Assembly: GCF_001949145.1 (NCBI RefSeq)
Contig: NW_019091358.1
Location: forward strand, 2,108,432 to 2,172,431
DNA: 64,000 nt
DNA from: Acanthaster planci
Lineage: Eukaryota; Echinodermata; Asteroidea; Valvatida; Acanthasteridae
Direction: 5' to 3'
Positions 52,561 to 64,000 of this stretch are shown here, in pieces. A program made the position numbers and the translations under genes. How positions within the stretch are numbered: the first letter of the stretch is position 1; every line of letters begins with the position of its first letter. Under the pieces are notes generated by a model that saw nothing but the letters and a program-made list of their open reading frames with translations, was not told the origin of the DNA and did not search any database.

Positions 52561-53040
52561 GTCTGATTCGACTTTGCAAAGCGTGTACTCTTACGATTAC
52601 ATATTCTAGTTACATTGGAATTGTGTTCATTTATTGTGGGTCAAGATATGAAGAAAACGTGTTTATAAATCACTGCATGGAATACGCTTGAATGTCAAAC
52701 CAGAGTTCAAACTCTTGCACTATACTTAGGAATAACAAATCCAAAGCATAGAACAAAGAACGATCAAATTGCAAATTAATTTTCATCCACTTTTGACGAC
52801 TTAGATCTATTCATACTTTTCAACTGTTGTGTACTAATTTTCTAGCCCACACCACTGAAAATATGTTTAATTTAGCTGCTTACTTACAGCTCTTAAATTA
52901 GGTATAAATATACTCTAATTAGCTTCATTTTTTAGATTCGTGTAATTTGATGAGCCAACTTTATTTGGAGCACAAAGTGACAGCTACAGACTTTAATTAC
53001 AAGTAATGATAACCAAACCAGCATTTAATACCCACCCGTT

Positions 53041-53350
53041 TATCTCGCCAGTGCTCTTACATCTTCCTGGCCAGTGTTTGAGATGGTGAATCACGTGACA
53101 GCTCCCGGCTGAATAGCCGGGTTGGTAATGCGCAAGCGTACTGCTGGCCTGCACCTCTTGCCTGCACGTTCTGTGCTTCGCTTCAGGCGACCAAGGACTC
53201 TGACAGAAAAAAAACAAGCACTACATGGGGGATATACAAAAGAGCACGTGTTGGTTGTCGCACGCTCAGTCCGCGTAGATAGTCTCTGCCCACGACAGGC
53301 AGCGCAACTGCACGTAGTTTGGGCGAGTCCTATCGCCAAAGCTTCTAGCA
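53041..53350 (+). promoter_or_regulatory. CpG-rich upstream region with two CACGTG E-boxes
   Basis: This stretch is visibly richer in G+C and CpG than the surrounding DNA. It holds two palindromic E-boxes, TCACGTGA at 53091-53098 and GCACGTGT at 53244-53251, and a 6-bp hairpin (CCGGCT, four-base loop, AGCCGG) near 53105-53120. Its position just upstream of the acceptor and start codon of the receptor exon makes it a likely promoter-proximal or first-intron control region. CACGTG is bound by bHLH factors such as USF, MITF/TFE and MYC; which factor, if any, acts here is unknown. No clear TATA box is assigned. Confidence 0.35.
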
Positions 53351-53398
53351 CGTCGGAAAACCTTCATAAAACTGTTAATCTTTCTTCTTTTCTGTCAG

Positions 53399-53488
53399 TC
53401 TCTCCATCTTGTAAGCTCGACTACAATAGTAATTGCTTTAGCCTACATTGTACAACGCTGGCTCGACGACAGTGTAAGTAATTGGCAA
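53399..53488 (+). other. Probable 5'UTR part of the GPCR exon, after a spliced acceptor
   Basis: A pyrimidine-rich tract (about 53378-53396) ends in CAG at 53396-53398, an excellent 3' splice site. The following 90 bases lead directly to the ATG pair at 53489/53492. The reading frame stays open here but contains no ATG, so this stretch is best read as untranslated leader of the receptor's first coding exon, joined to a non-coding exon further upstream. Inference: a GTAAGT at 53474-53479 could act as a competing donor. If the acceptor is not used, transcription could instead start locally. Confidence 0.5.
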
Positions 53489-53797
53489 ATGATGGCGGAA
53501 TTGGAAGTTCTGAACTGCACGTACTGTGAGGAGCCACAGCAAGGGGCTCAAAGGGTGATACTCCCCATCATCATGGTGTTGATCGCTGCGGTTGGGATAA
53601 CCGGCAACTCCCTAGTCCTCTTCATCATCTTAGGCCACCGCGACATGAGAACTGTCACCAACAGTTTTGTTGCCAGCCTGGCGCTGACCGACATCGCCAT
53701 ACTGGTCATTTGTGTTATCCCGACTGCCGTTGTCTACGTGACAAACACATGGAAGCTGGGCGAATTTTTGTGCCGCGCGGCCAGCTATACACAGGCA
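53489..53797 (+). CDS. First coding exon of a class A peptide-type GPCR (N-terminus to start of TM3)
   Basis: Encodes the first 103 residues of a rhodopsin-like plasma-membrane receptor. Seen directly: a short extracellular N-terminus with an N-glycosylation site (N9-C-T); TM1 at about residues 23-49 with the GN pair (N40, position 1.50); first intracellular loop RDMRTVTN; TM2 at about 57-84 with LALTD (D68, position 2.50); the extracellular-loop-1 tryptophan in TWKLG (W88); and the TM3-start cysteine C95 (3.25) that forms the conserved disulfide. The MRTVTN loop is typical of peptide receptors of the orexin, NPFF, QRFP, CCK, kisspeptin and allatostatin/galanin groups; the subfamily cannot be settled from this exon. 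The frame ends at a phase-0 GTGAGT donor after Q-A, with an intronic stop soon after. Two adjacent ATGs exist (53489 and 53492); the second has the better context (A at -3, G at +4). TM3 to TM7 are missing from the window, so the gene is partial here, or a fragment. Confidence 0.9.
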
Positions 53798-54529
53798 GTG
53801 AGTATATAAACACTCCTTTAAAAAAAAGCATTGTCAAATTCACAAGAAGACGTCCAAAGTGATAAGCCGAATCAGACAGTTTTAACATCACTCGCACCTA
53901 AGGATATCCACAGCAACTTGCTCTCCGTGTGTCAGACAATTTGTTTCCATATTTCACAATTTTTGTTCTGGAGTTTTTAAGGAGTTTTTAACGCGAAAAC
54001 GAACACAAACGCGACTTTGTGACGTTAGATTAAGGGTTAATGTTTGCGCTGCAAATTTGCAAAAGTTGAATCCATTTCAATCAGAGCAAAATTTCGTGAT
54101 TTTGTTCATGGCAAAATTGTTCATCTCAGTGTGAATAAAAATAGCCTCAGTATTAACCATTTCACAAAGTTTGAGCACTAATGAAATCCTACTCTCACCT
54201 ACCTCGATACCAAAGATTCGAACTGATACAGACTTTGAGCACAGTTTGCTTTGTAGTACCCAAAACAAGCAAGTAGCTTAGGAGAAGACAAACCATCCGA
54301 CATTCCAGATTGCGGTGCGTCAAACTGTACCATGATTGATGGGAAGATGACGTATTATACAAAGAATTGCCATGCCACATGTATAATTAAACCTTTGAAC
54401 GTTACATCAAAACAGGATGTTACTAAATGCATTTTGGTCGTTGGGAAGTCCAAAAGACTCCTAAAAATCCTCCTTATGTTTTCACTATAAAAAAGTGGGC
54501 AAATAATTCAAGAGCCAAAGCCCCACTTA

Positions 54530-54575
54530 TAAAGGTGGGGAAATTTATACCACATCCCCTGGATTTACGCCCCTG
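54530..54575 (-). mobile_element. hAT-like terminus (single end)
   Basis: Read on the - strand from 54575, the sequence begins CAGGGGCGTAAATCCAGGGG, matching the CAGNGGCGTA start common to many hAT-type elements of marine invertebrates. A near-palindrome (CCCCACTT...AGGTGGGG) at about 54521-54540 lies just inside. The partner end and an 8-bp target duplication were not found, so it may be a solo terminus or a truncated copy. Confidence 0.3.
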
Positions 54576-57500
54576 ACTAATTGCTACCATGATCCTTTTA
54601 ATGAAATTAAACATTTAACATGTTATTATGTTGGCATTTTTCAGGACTGTTTCAATTTGTATTTACTACAGCTACATACTTTGTGTCAGGAGCCAACAAT
54701 TTGTATCTGCGTTGGGGAAGATACCGTAATAAATGTCAAATTACAACAAACGTCAACGTACATTCCCTAGAGAAAATGAATATTGTTGTTTGACTGATTG
54801 TTAAACAATGGTCTCAGGTGTTGTTCTACAGCATTTTTTCCCAGGAAATCAGGGTTTCCACCCAATTATCCTTACAAGCGCACTTCACTGTGTTTGTTTT
54901 CATAAGACAGTAATTTGCCCTTTTCTGAGGCGGAAACAGCATCTTCAAGGCTGGCCTGTGTCATTAACCATTTTCTATTCCCATGCATAGTAATCAACGA
55001 ATTTAGGAAGCCGCTGTCGATCCGTGCATGCAGCCGTAATCACTTGTGACCGGGGCTTGTTTAGGGGGAACGATTTTTTTTTCAAAAAACAAGTCAAATT
55101 TGTTTCTTTCGTGAAGGAATCCTCACCCCGAAAGAAAGGTTGTGTTACCCTTTCTTAAATATTGGTTCTTTCACACACCCCTCATTTTCGAGTAGAAAGA
55201 CAAGTTCCCACCTCTGGTCTTAATGAACAACCATGACGGAACGCATGATTTTTCAGTCATATGGAATTTGATTTAAAGCTAAACTAGATCAAAACAATGT
55301 TTCAAAGTCGAAAAATATTTGTGTCAATTTTATGAGTTCACCCAATTTTGTTTTGAGGATATTGTTAGAGGTCTCAAAAGGCTGAACGGATTTGGAGATA
55401 CGGAAGAAGTGTAATACGGTGGATGTGACTCTTTTTGTTTGTACATATTTAGTGATTAATGGGTCACGTTTGAAGTCCACGATCGGATTAATCCCATCAG
55501 CAATGAGGCGCGTTTTGGTTTAATGCCACCACATAATTGGAAGACGTCGATGGTTACCACGGCAACCGTGCATTTCCCCTAGGAAAGCATTGTCCCTATC
55601 ATTAAGATGGGTAGACAAGTTTTAATTGAAATTTTAAGATTACTTTTGTAATCTCGACATACTGCGGAGGTAGAAGAATACTGCCAACGTCTTTGCATTG
55701 TATGGTATTTTGTGGCTGTTTTGATTGTGAAGATCTTACTTTTTTAAGCAAGTTGTTGATTTCCCACTGTTTATTCACTTATTCGCTCATTTTGTTGTCG
55801 CCCACGTAAATTAATAAAGAATTATTAGCTTGATATGGATGCCACAAGCACGTGCCACGATTGGAATCAAGACGAAAAGTCATGGTTGGATATTGGGATG
55901 AAATTGCAAAATGAAGAAGAAAATTAATATTCCCACATTCGTTGTCTTGTTTGCAATGATTTTGCCACCCAAATTTACTCCACCTATGACGTTCATGAGT
56001 CTTTTAGCGTGAAGTATTCCAGATTTGGATATAAGATTCCTGTGCCCTAGAAGTAGTTTAGTTTTGTTCAACTTTGCATCCCTGCTGGGAAATCACTTTG
56101 CCAAGATACGGCAATTAAGGGACTTAAGTTGAAACTAAATTACTTTTTCAATTGAATAAAACACAGCTTGCAACGTGCACCTGATAAACAAATGAAGTGC
56201 AGGGACGGGCAGACAGCATCCTGCATTTTATTCCTTTCTATTTGTGGTATACCTTCTTTTTGTTACGAACCCTCTTTTTCATTATGAAAGGAAAATAAAC
56301 TGCAAGGCTCTTTACCCTGATGCTATAAATAGCGTATTTCCGGAGAACAATTGCATCTATGGCAGGTCCCTAATGTGATTTACCTACAATTCCAAAAAGC
56401 TCGGCTGGAGATCGATGTGGCACTGTCCTGGCTGTTTTTCCACGCGTATCCGGTGTCGTTCCACGACAGTGCGACTCAGGTCGTCAATCCTTCTTGCCTA
56501 CCCGTGGCCGGCCGGTTTACAGTGATCAGTGGGGAATTTGAAGGCCTGCGGCATACTTGATCGCAACTGGCGACTACTTTCATCCTTGGGCCCTCTTCAT
56601 TTCGAATTACGTAACAATAATTTCAGTCGATTTGTCAGTTTCACTTCAAACTTAGTGCCCCGAGATTGTAGACCCCGTCGGAACTTTCAGATTGGACGCC
56701 TACAATATATCTCACTGCGGTGTCGGATTCCTTACATCAGGACCTTTTATATTAATTCGATAAAAGCTGTCCCTCTCCCGTCGATTTCTGTATGACTGAC
56801 CTAAAACAACTGCCGCAGTAACTGGCAGTTGTCGTGGTGAATTTTCACGAGCTTCGCGTGAGGGGTTCTGCTTTGTAATCTGAAGACCGTATACACAAAA
56901 TGGAACCATTTTCCCCAAATATGAACAGCTCTCTTGATGTATGCGAACGATCGAAACATTTTTATTAAGAATAAGAGATATTTATGTCACCTTTCGAATT
57001 GAACTTTGTCAGCCCCTTCCACGGCTTCGGGAGTTTTATGCCTTGCTTTCTACCGGTGTTTTGAGCCAAGGACCATTAATAAAGAGATTCCTGTGTTGCA
57101 CTTGTTCTGTCGCTAACTGTTGGAAGTGCCTGGACGTGTCTGCATTGCTTTGCCGCCATCCAATCAATCATCATGGGGAGGATGTCGTGAGGATGAATAT
57201 CGACGGGAAATAATGTGACAATTGTGAGAGAGTCCGGTATCGAATCAAGCGTCATCTCGCCTTTCCAAAGTTTACGCGTATCAATACGCGTATTATTCTG
57301 ATGCAACAAGAGTGTTTATTTCCAAATTAGCATGATGAAAACATATCTCCAGTTTTTGGACAACAAAAATATTTCGCGAACTGGATATGCAGATAGATTT
57401 GTTAAGAACGGAGAAGTAATACGATTTACAGACAAGTTTTCTCTGGAAATATGATTTAACCGGCAGATGTTCACAGTTATCTTTCAAATTAACCTTCATG

Positions 57501-57926
57501 AGCGTGCCTGCCGGGGAATCATATGTATTACATGTAGATTGTTGCCTTCGCTGAAAACAGACTGACACAAAGTATTAATAGGCCTACCTCTTGCTCTAAA
57601 GAGCTGGGTTGAAATCCTCAAATTTCTCCGATATTGTACAATGCATTTATCGTGCCGAGCGATCCTACGATAACACTTTTATGGAAATTTGACATTCCGT
57701 TGGGGAAAAATGCCCACTTATCTGAGGCAGGTCAACCAAAGTGTTGACTGTCCCATTGACAGTTCAACGTACACCTAACGTCGTGAAGTAAGAATGACCA
57801 TAAGCACAAAGCTGTATTTGATTGATTCGAACGATGCACTGATAATGGACAGTTTTTGCATGCATATCACATTTCAAACAGACAGGGCATGTAACAGCCG
57901 AGATCTTGGTTGGGACAGACTCTAAT

Positions 57927-57958
57927 CCCCTCACCCCCATCCCACCCCACCCCACCCC
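57927..57958 (-). other. Strong G-quadruplex motif on the - strand
   Basis: The + strand shows six C runs (4, 5, 3, 4, 4 and 4 bases) separated by 1-3 bases, so the - strand has six G runs with very short loops, including GGGGTGGGGTGGGG. This exceeds the usual G3+N1-7 rule for quadruplex formation. It lies in the inferred first intron of the receptor gene, on its template strand's complement orientation (G-rich on the non-sense strand). Confidence 0.85.
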
Positions 57959-60900
57959 GCTGGGTATGACATAGTCTGAAAAAAAAACAGTTGTGTACGT
58001 TAAGGTCTTTTATAGGCTCTTTTATGAAAACTCCTCAGCTCAAAGCATCAATGTCCGTCTTGTGTGTGCTACGGACGGGCCTTGCCATGTATGCAGCCTT
58101 TCCGAAATGTCTACTTTTAGAATCCAATCATAAAACAAGCCCTTGGTGAATTATTAAAGACATTCGCAGTATGCGCTGTCGGCCCAATGTAATGACTTTT
58201 CATTATTGACAGCGTGTGTAGTACGGTGGGAGAGATCAAATCCAGGAACAGAACAGTACTTTATTCCTCGTTTATAGCCTGGAGAGGAGGTATAAACCGC
58301 AGATATATACTCCTGTCCTTTTATCAGAACACGAACAACTTGCTGTTGGGTCACCTGCTGAAATCACTGTTCGTTAATAAATCACTGGCAATGCCGAAGG
58401 TATCATCCACTTCTTCAGCACGGGGGAGGAACATAAAAAACTCTACCAGGGCTAATCCAAGATATATTAGGGAAAAATGGCAGCATGCGGCATCGAGTTG
58501 AAAGTGGGATGGATTTTTGCACAGCTACATTTTGGTATCTGGGCAACTCCGTGACGGCCTGTGTGTGTCTACAGTAGTGCCTGAATACTCCTCTCCAAAT
58601 GAAGTAAAGTTCACGACATCTGCTTGCAAGAGTTTCCAGACATGCTTATGAGTTCAAAAAAGTGTCCTCTTGATCCCCACTTTATGTCGTTGTGAGTGAC
58701 GATATTGATACTGACTGTCTGTCACATTAAATTAACTGTCATACGCTCTACCAGAGAAACGCACGCCAGCTCCTCAGCTGTCTTGGTTGCCTGCCTTCAG
58801 ATACATTTCGAGTAGCTGTGCAGAGTACATGCAAATGACATTTCTGGAGAACAAATTAAATCTATTCACTGCTACAAACGCCATTTTTCAGTTACAGATA
58901 GTGTCTTTTCTCTCCAAAAAGCAACGAAACGTAAGGGTAAGATAGTTACCAATCCCACGTTCGGGTGTGAATACGTTTGGGGGCCCCGTTCAGCAACGGC
59001 AAATAATGCTTTACGACCCACGCACGACAGGCAGTTTATTTCATGTTGAATCCCATACTGGACAGTTTGACATTTCGGTGTTTTTTTTTCTCTCGTTTTC
59101 GCCAGCATATTCTTGCTATCGTGGATATTTCTAATAATAATTGTGTAATTTGTCGTGTTAACATGAAATGCCCCGTTGAAATGAAAGTTCCCATTGAAAA
59201 AAAAATTCCAATTTCACTGTTTGAAAGGCTCTCCTCAAAGCAACCTTATTTGGCATCTTGCTCTCTATTTGTCCATTAATACTGAGTTGCATCTGTCCAT
59301 AGCGTCTTCATACAGAATGGGAGAGACCAGACTTAATCAAGTTCTGGTTTAAATGTAAGTTTTCATTCTGTTTCATCCCAGATTTAAAAGTTGGTAAAGG
59401 GGTCTGTATACGGCAGTATGTAAATTGGCTTCAGTTTGTGTGAGCTCGCGTGTCTCCCTAGAGTTTCCCAAGTGGCAAGTTCCTACAACGACTGTCAAGC
59501 AGGTCACGTAGCCGCTGGTGAGGACAGCCCCGCCTTTAAGGGAATTCCATACAGAAATGCTGCCACTAGTAGGGTCAACGCGTGGAGATCAGCCCGGCCC
59601 TTGTCAACTACAGCAGAAGATTTACGACAGTAAAGGAGACACATCGAGTGACCATCACATTAATGATCTTGATTCACAGTAGTGGCAACACGAAATCGCA
59701 CTCACATTACCCTGCGGTAGCGTGATAAATGCGCCGTCCTGTCACCATTAATGGCCCGTGCAGCCTCTACCTTTTCCCCGCTGTGTTTCATTTTTCTCCA
59801 TCACACACAAACCCTGTCAACGTTCCCCCCAAGCCAAGTGTTGATTTCACCCCAGTACTTCACCCTCTATCGCACTATGCACCTCGGCTGTATAAATTGT
59901 TTTATAGTCATGTAAGCAATACTTCAGGATAGTGGAAACGTAATTCAAAACGAGGTCACCTCCACGCAACGCACAATTTACAACTTAAGTGAACTCTTGT
60001 TTTTTTTAAATTAAAGAATTACATGCTTTTTAAAAACAGGACTTACCAGCCAGTATGCAACCAAACGGCCTTTGGGCGATGTATTTGGTAACACTATGAC
60101 GCAAAGCTGTTGGCTTGAAAATAAATAGTTGAATGAAATCAGTTGGCTTTGCTGTCAGCCTTTTTTGAAATAGAAATTGGTATACCATGAATCATCCCTA
60201 AGCCAACACAGCAAGCAGAGTAGTGTGACAGGCCTCCTAATTGGACTGTCCATTTTCCATTTTGTCCGGAGGAGCATTCGCGGGCAACTGCGTTGAAGCC
60301 AAACATAAACATCCGCTCTTCGCGGCACTGACAAATGAGCGAAATGTCCAGGCAAGGGCAGGTCGGTTTAGCAAGGAAATTAGACGAAAAAGCTGGTGAT
60401 TAGTTCTTCCGTTGGATGGTATCAACCACTCCTCCGTGTTTCCGTCTCAGGGTTTCCGTGCAAAGATACACAGTCACAATATTAAGCTATCCATCGCTTT
60501 AATCCATTTCCCTGTGCGACATCACTCGCTCTTTGCCGTAGATCCCGTTATTGGTCCAGGCTTACACAGGATTCCCGTAACCCTTTTAAAACACAGATTG
60601 CCTCGAGACAAATCTCCTGAAACAATTTTCTGAATAAATTTTTCGTATAGAGAAAAATACTTACCACAATTTTTCTTTCTTGTCGACGTTCAACAAGGGG
60701 CTTTTACATGTACATACTAAACAATGCCGAGGATAAAAAACCAAGAACAGCAGACGTTGACATTGATAATAACCGCAAGGTTTAATTAAATAAACCACTA
60801 GCTGTTTAACCGCGGTATGATTTGCAATTCAGTATACTATCGCTTTTACACAGCTCGAGTTTGCGTTTTCAGACTTTCCCGAAGCAAAGTGCCACTTCTT

Positions 60901-63900
60901 TCCGTTGGCACTTGATTACTCGACCTCATGATGTATTTGCGGAAGACTTGATAAATGGGCTTCCTCGCGTTGTTGGCGAATTACTTGTCGTCTTGCTCAC
61001 CCTAAAGTAACAACATGTTTGGCTGTAGGCTTCGTTGTGCTTTTTTTTTTTGGCTTCATTGGATCGCTTCAATTCTTTTGTATTGATCGGTGATACGACT
61101 TATCCTCTTCATTATGGTCTTTGCAAGTTGGTAAGCCCGTGGATGTTATAAGCTCTATAGCAACCAGGGCGTGCGTGTCGATCGACTGCTTCCCGCCAAC
61201 TTGAGCAACACGCCCTTCCATTATGGAGTCGGCACAGTAGGTGGTGATCGATATTTCCCCAGCAAAACCAGAGCGCGAAAACTGCCGAATATAGGTGGGG
61301 TTGACAACAGTAGAGAATTCCCCTTATGGTAATGGGGAAATAATATGGAGGTTTTTTTTACGATTTGTTTGATTATACAACTGGCCGCATGCATATAAAC
61401 AGAACGCAATTAAACAGACGGGATAAATCAAAGTCTTCGAGTGAACGGGAGTGCAGGTGGAAAATTCTTTGTTTTAGTGAACGCCCAGCCCGAAAGACCA
61501 CCCTTCCTCATTTCCTATCAATAAAAAGTTATTTTCTTCCTTATGTTGAATATCAATAACCTTGCATTTAATCGATTGGTTTCAGGTTTTCAATTTGAAA
61601 AAAAAATTACGTTTGTGTTCACATCTGCATCAGTGGGGAAAATATTTGTACCTGTGAGTGATTGAATGACAATTTTCGTTCATACGATTGCCACGACTTA
61701 TGGTATTGATTACTGTTCTTTCAAATGGAAGGTAGATTTAGTATTGGAACAAATGCAGTTTACACGAGAGCAATAAATCAATTTCAGGCTACAGTGGGAT
61801 GTGATAAGCATTTTTTAGGAAAAATAATTTCATACAAATCAAAGTGCAATTACCTTGGTTTTCATGGACAACCGCCTTTGTAATTGATTTTACTCCCCCC
61901 CCCCTTGATTCATCTAATTCAATGAAGGATTTTAAAGATAATAACAACAGTAGGGAAATTCGGCAAGGAACTATATTATACCTGTACGTGTAACTCTGCA
62001 ATTTATTTCTTTTTGAAGAAAATTTGTAAGCCATGGCCATGATAAATTCTTACCTTATTTTATGAACAGACCTTAAGTCTGAAGAAAAATCGTTCCAATC
62101 AAGAGTGCTCCTATATATATCAATTTCAGACAGTAGGTAATAAATGTTTCGTTATATGCATCTGTAGATTATAAAACGTCTCCAGAGATTCCCTGGCTAT
62201 CTTGCGTATCGGGTGACTACGATCCCAGCCGCCACAGAGTCTAATAAGGCTTTCAAGGGTTATACAAATGGTTTAAGAGAGGGGGCCTTTTAAGCTGAGA
62301 TCAAGCAGGGTAGAGACAAACTGCGCCAGAGAACCTGCTCAGCGTGCTCCAGCCTGGATATAAGAGTTGTTATTGCTCTCTAGTGCTTGGTACATACTCG
62401 CACACGTGTCCAGAAACACAATCGCTTTCGTCCTTCTCTCATTTTTTTTTCGTGCATCGCTAATGCTAGTGCCCGTATCTGTCTGAAGATTTCGCGAAAT
62501 TTATATTGCCGTACGAATTAACGGCCGCTAGGGTAGGCTACACTGGTGAACGATACGGTTACAAAAACACGGACTTTTGAAAATTAAAATAATGTTGTAG
62601 TATAAGATATATCTTTATCCTATTGTCATAGCTGTATTTGTCTTGTAGCCTGATAAAATTGTACCACAGTTTGGACACTGTTAAAGTTTTGGACAGACTT
62701 ACAGTCGAGCCAATAGCACGATTAACCCATGACGACTGATAAGCATGATTACATCGCTTGTTTATGCGACATCAATATCAATGTAAGATTGAATACATTG
62801 ACCCTACGACTTGCTATTTGCAGTGCATCGTGCGTTCGGGGCATTTCTACTTTTCTGAGTATGTTGTTCCTAGGCTTACATGAACGAACTCTGCCTTGGG
62901 GCCACCTTGTACGTACTGGGACCGTGACATTTTTAACCACCCACACTTAACCTCCTGAAGTTCTACCGTACATCTTATTTTGATATAACCCGGTTTCCAT
63001 TACGTTCCAATGTGTCATTTCAGTCTGAGAAGAAATTCAATGGATACACTCCTCTTTTGGTCTCTTGGTGTCTAACATGTGGAACTCATTACAAGAAACA
63101 ACGTGATTGGGACCTCAGATGCTCCCTGACGATCATTTATATTTACCTCCCTTAGTTTTGTACCTGTTGTATATTTTTGGCATTTGCAGTTAACCATTTC
63201 GTTGTCGTTTTCAGGTCAATGGGAGACCAATCACGCTCTGCACCAATTAAGCATGTAATTAAAAACTCTCCGACAGAATGCCGTCCCGGCGAGATCCGGC
63301 AATATGATACGGGCTCATGAAAGTTATTGCGGGATCCTTAGAGAATTTTGAACCATGGAAGGGAATTGATCGTGTCGAACATTCGGGGTAGTCTTGCCAA
63401 TTACGTGACCTGATTACAGCCACAACTCATTGATGAGGAGGCGTGTAGACTTACAAGTAGCAACATCTTTTGCTTACACGTAGACCTACAGTTTGCCCCC
63501 AGTATACGACATAATAACAGCCTTCGTTCCCCGAGCAATATAGAGTATGTTCACGACATGCACTGTGCTCGTGTTAAAGTTTCTGTGTTTTCCTGTTGTT
63601 GCTACAAATCGAAAACTATAGTTATCCTGTACTAATAATGTGTAGCCTAAAAAGTGGCGCGTACATAAAAATACAAAAACCCTTAATCTTTGCCTTGGCG
63701 CAAAATGTATTTCAAAGAATAATGGCAAAAAACATTTCTGCATTATATTGCTTGCTTCGTACCATTCAAACACAGGCCTATATAGTATGGCAAATGTGTA
63801 AAGGCGAACTGAAATACCCATGCACATTAAGAAAACACGACAGTTTGATTATCATTCTTTCAGAGGGGCAGTGGCATACGAATCAGAACAAAGGCACTGC

Positions 63901-64000
63901 AGTTTCCCTTGCCCCAAATTTAATCCAATGATAGTCATCAATATCTAAACAAGTCCCTCTGTGAGCACAATTCTTGTTTCTTGCTATTTAAATAAAATAT

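Larger units (their letters stand above)
53798..64000 (+). other. First intron of the GPCR gene (runs past the window edge)
   Basis: Begins with GTGAGTATAT, a near-consensus donor. I looked for a continuation of TM3 (a DRY/ERY-like motif after a hydrophobic segment) on the + strand and found none, so the intron is inferred to exceed 10.2 kb. It holds no other supportable gene. Contents seen: an hAT-like terminus near 54535-54575, a 9-bp inverted repeat at 55103-55137, GC-rich unassigned DNA at about 56380-56600, a G4 motif at 57927-57958, and a C10 run at 61895-61904. Short open frames here look like chance. Confidence 0.5.

Noticed and set aside
53122-53481. 119-codon + strand frame just before the GPCR start
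   Set aside because: Different frame from the receptor, no hydrophobic or domain pattern, and it runs through the splice acceptor at 53398. It is a by-product of CpG-rich DNA.
61235-61330. GATCGATAT encoding a DRY-like triplet as a possible next GPCR exon
   Set aside because: Upstream residues are glycine/valine without a TM3 helix and downstream residues do not match an intracellular loop 2. No acceptor fits.
1-64000. Known conserved microRNAs, rRNA, spliceosomal RNAs, CRISPR arrays
   Set aside because: I looked for familiar seeds and boxes (let-7, miR-124, miR-9, miR-1, miR-92, tRNA A/B boxes, 5S, U-RNAs) and regularly spaced repeats and saw none. A covariance-model search would be decisive.

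Overview
The window looks like AT-rich nuclear DNA from an animal, most likely a marine invertebrate. There are no long open frames, no operons and no prokaryotic signals. It has many homopolymer runs, several transposon relics, and one clear coding exon with eukaryotic splice signals. I cannot name the species. Almost all open frames in the window are about as long as chance predicts for this composition (the longest is about 155 codons) and none of the long ones shows a recognisable domain.

The one confident gene is at 53.4-53.8 kb on the + strand. It is the first coding exon of a rhodopsin-like (class A) peptide-type G-protein-coupled receptor, holding the N-terminus, TM1, TM2 and the start of TM3. 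A good acceptor lies upstream (ending at 53398) and a GTGAGT donor follows at 53798. The first intron then runs at least 10.2 kb to the window edge, because I find no TM3-TM7 exon downstream. CpG-rich DNA at 52.2-52.56 kb and 53.05-53.35 kb, with two CACGTG E-boxes, is the likely promoter or 5'UTR zone.

The 53 kb upstream is a gene desert with mobile-element debris: a 646-bp PIF/Harbinger-like MITE with TAA target duplications (24903-25548), a broken mariner transposase (26378-26773), a 724-bp TIR element flanked by TA (17165-17888), a degenerate SINE-like piece (about 11.8-11.95 kb) and several hAT-like isolated termini. The desert also contains a TAATTA-rich stretch (36.9-38.65 kb) and a homeodomain-type cluster at 45.4 kb, which are candidates for conserved regulatory DNA.

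The most unusual structures are a perfect 31-bp foldback with a 4-nt loop next to a C12 run (48962-49045), thirteen C/G homopolymers of 8 or more bases of which six show a fixed C-run-then-A-run polarity, a strong G-quadruplex motif on the - strand at 57.93 kb, and a cysteine-rich open frame broken by a single stop (46900-47541, - strand). No wholly new system could be demonstrated from the sequence alone.
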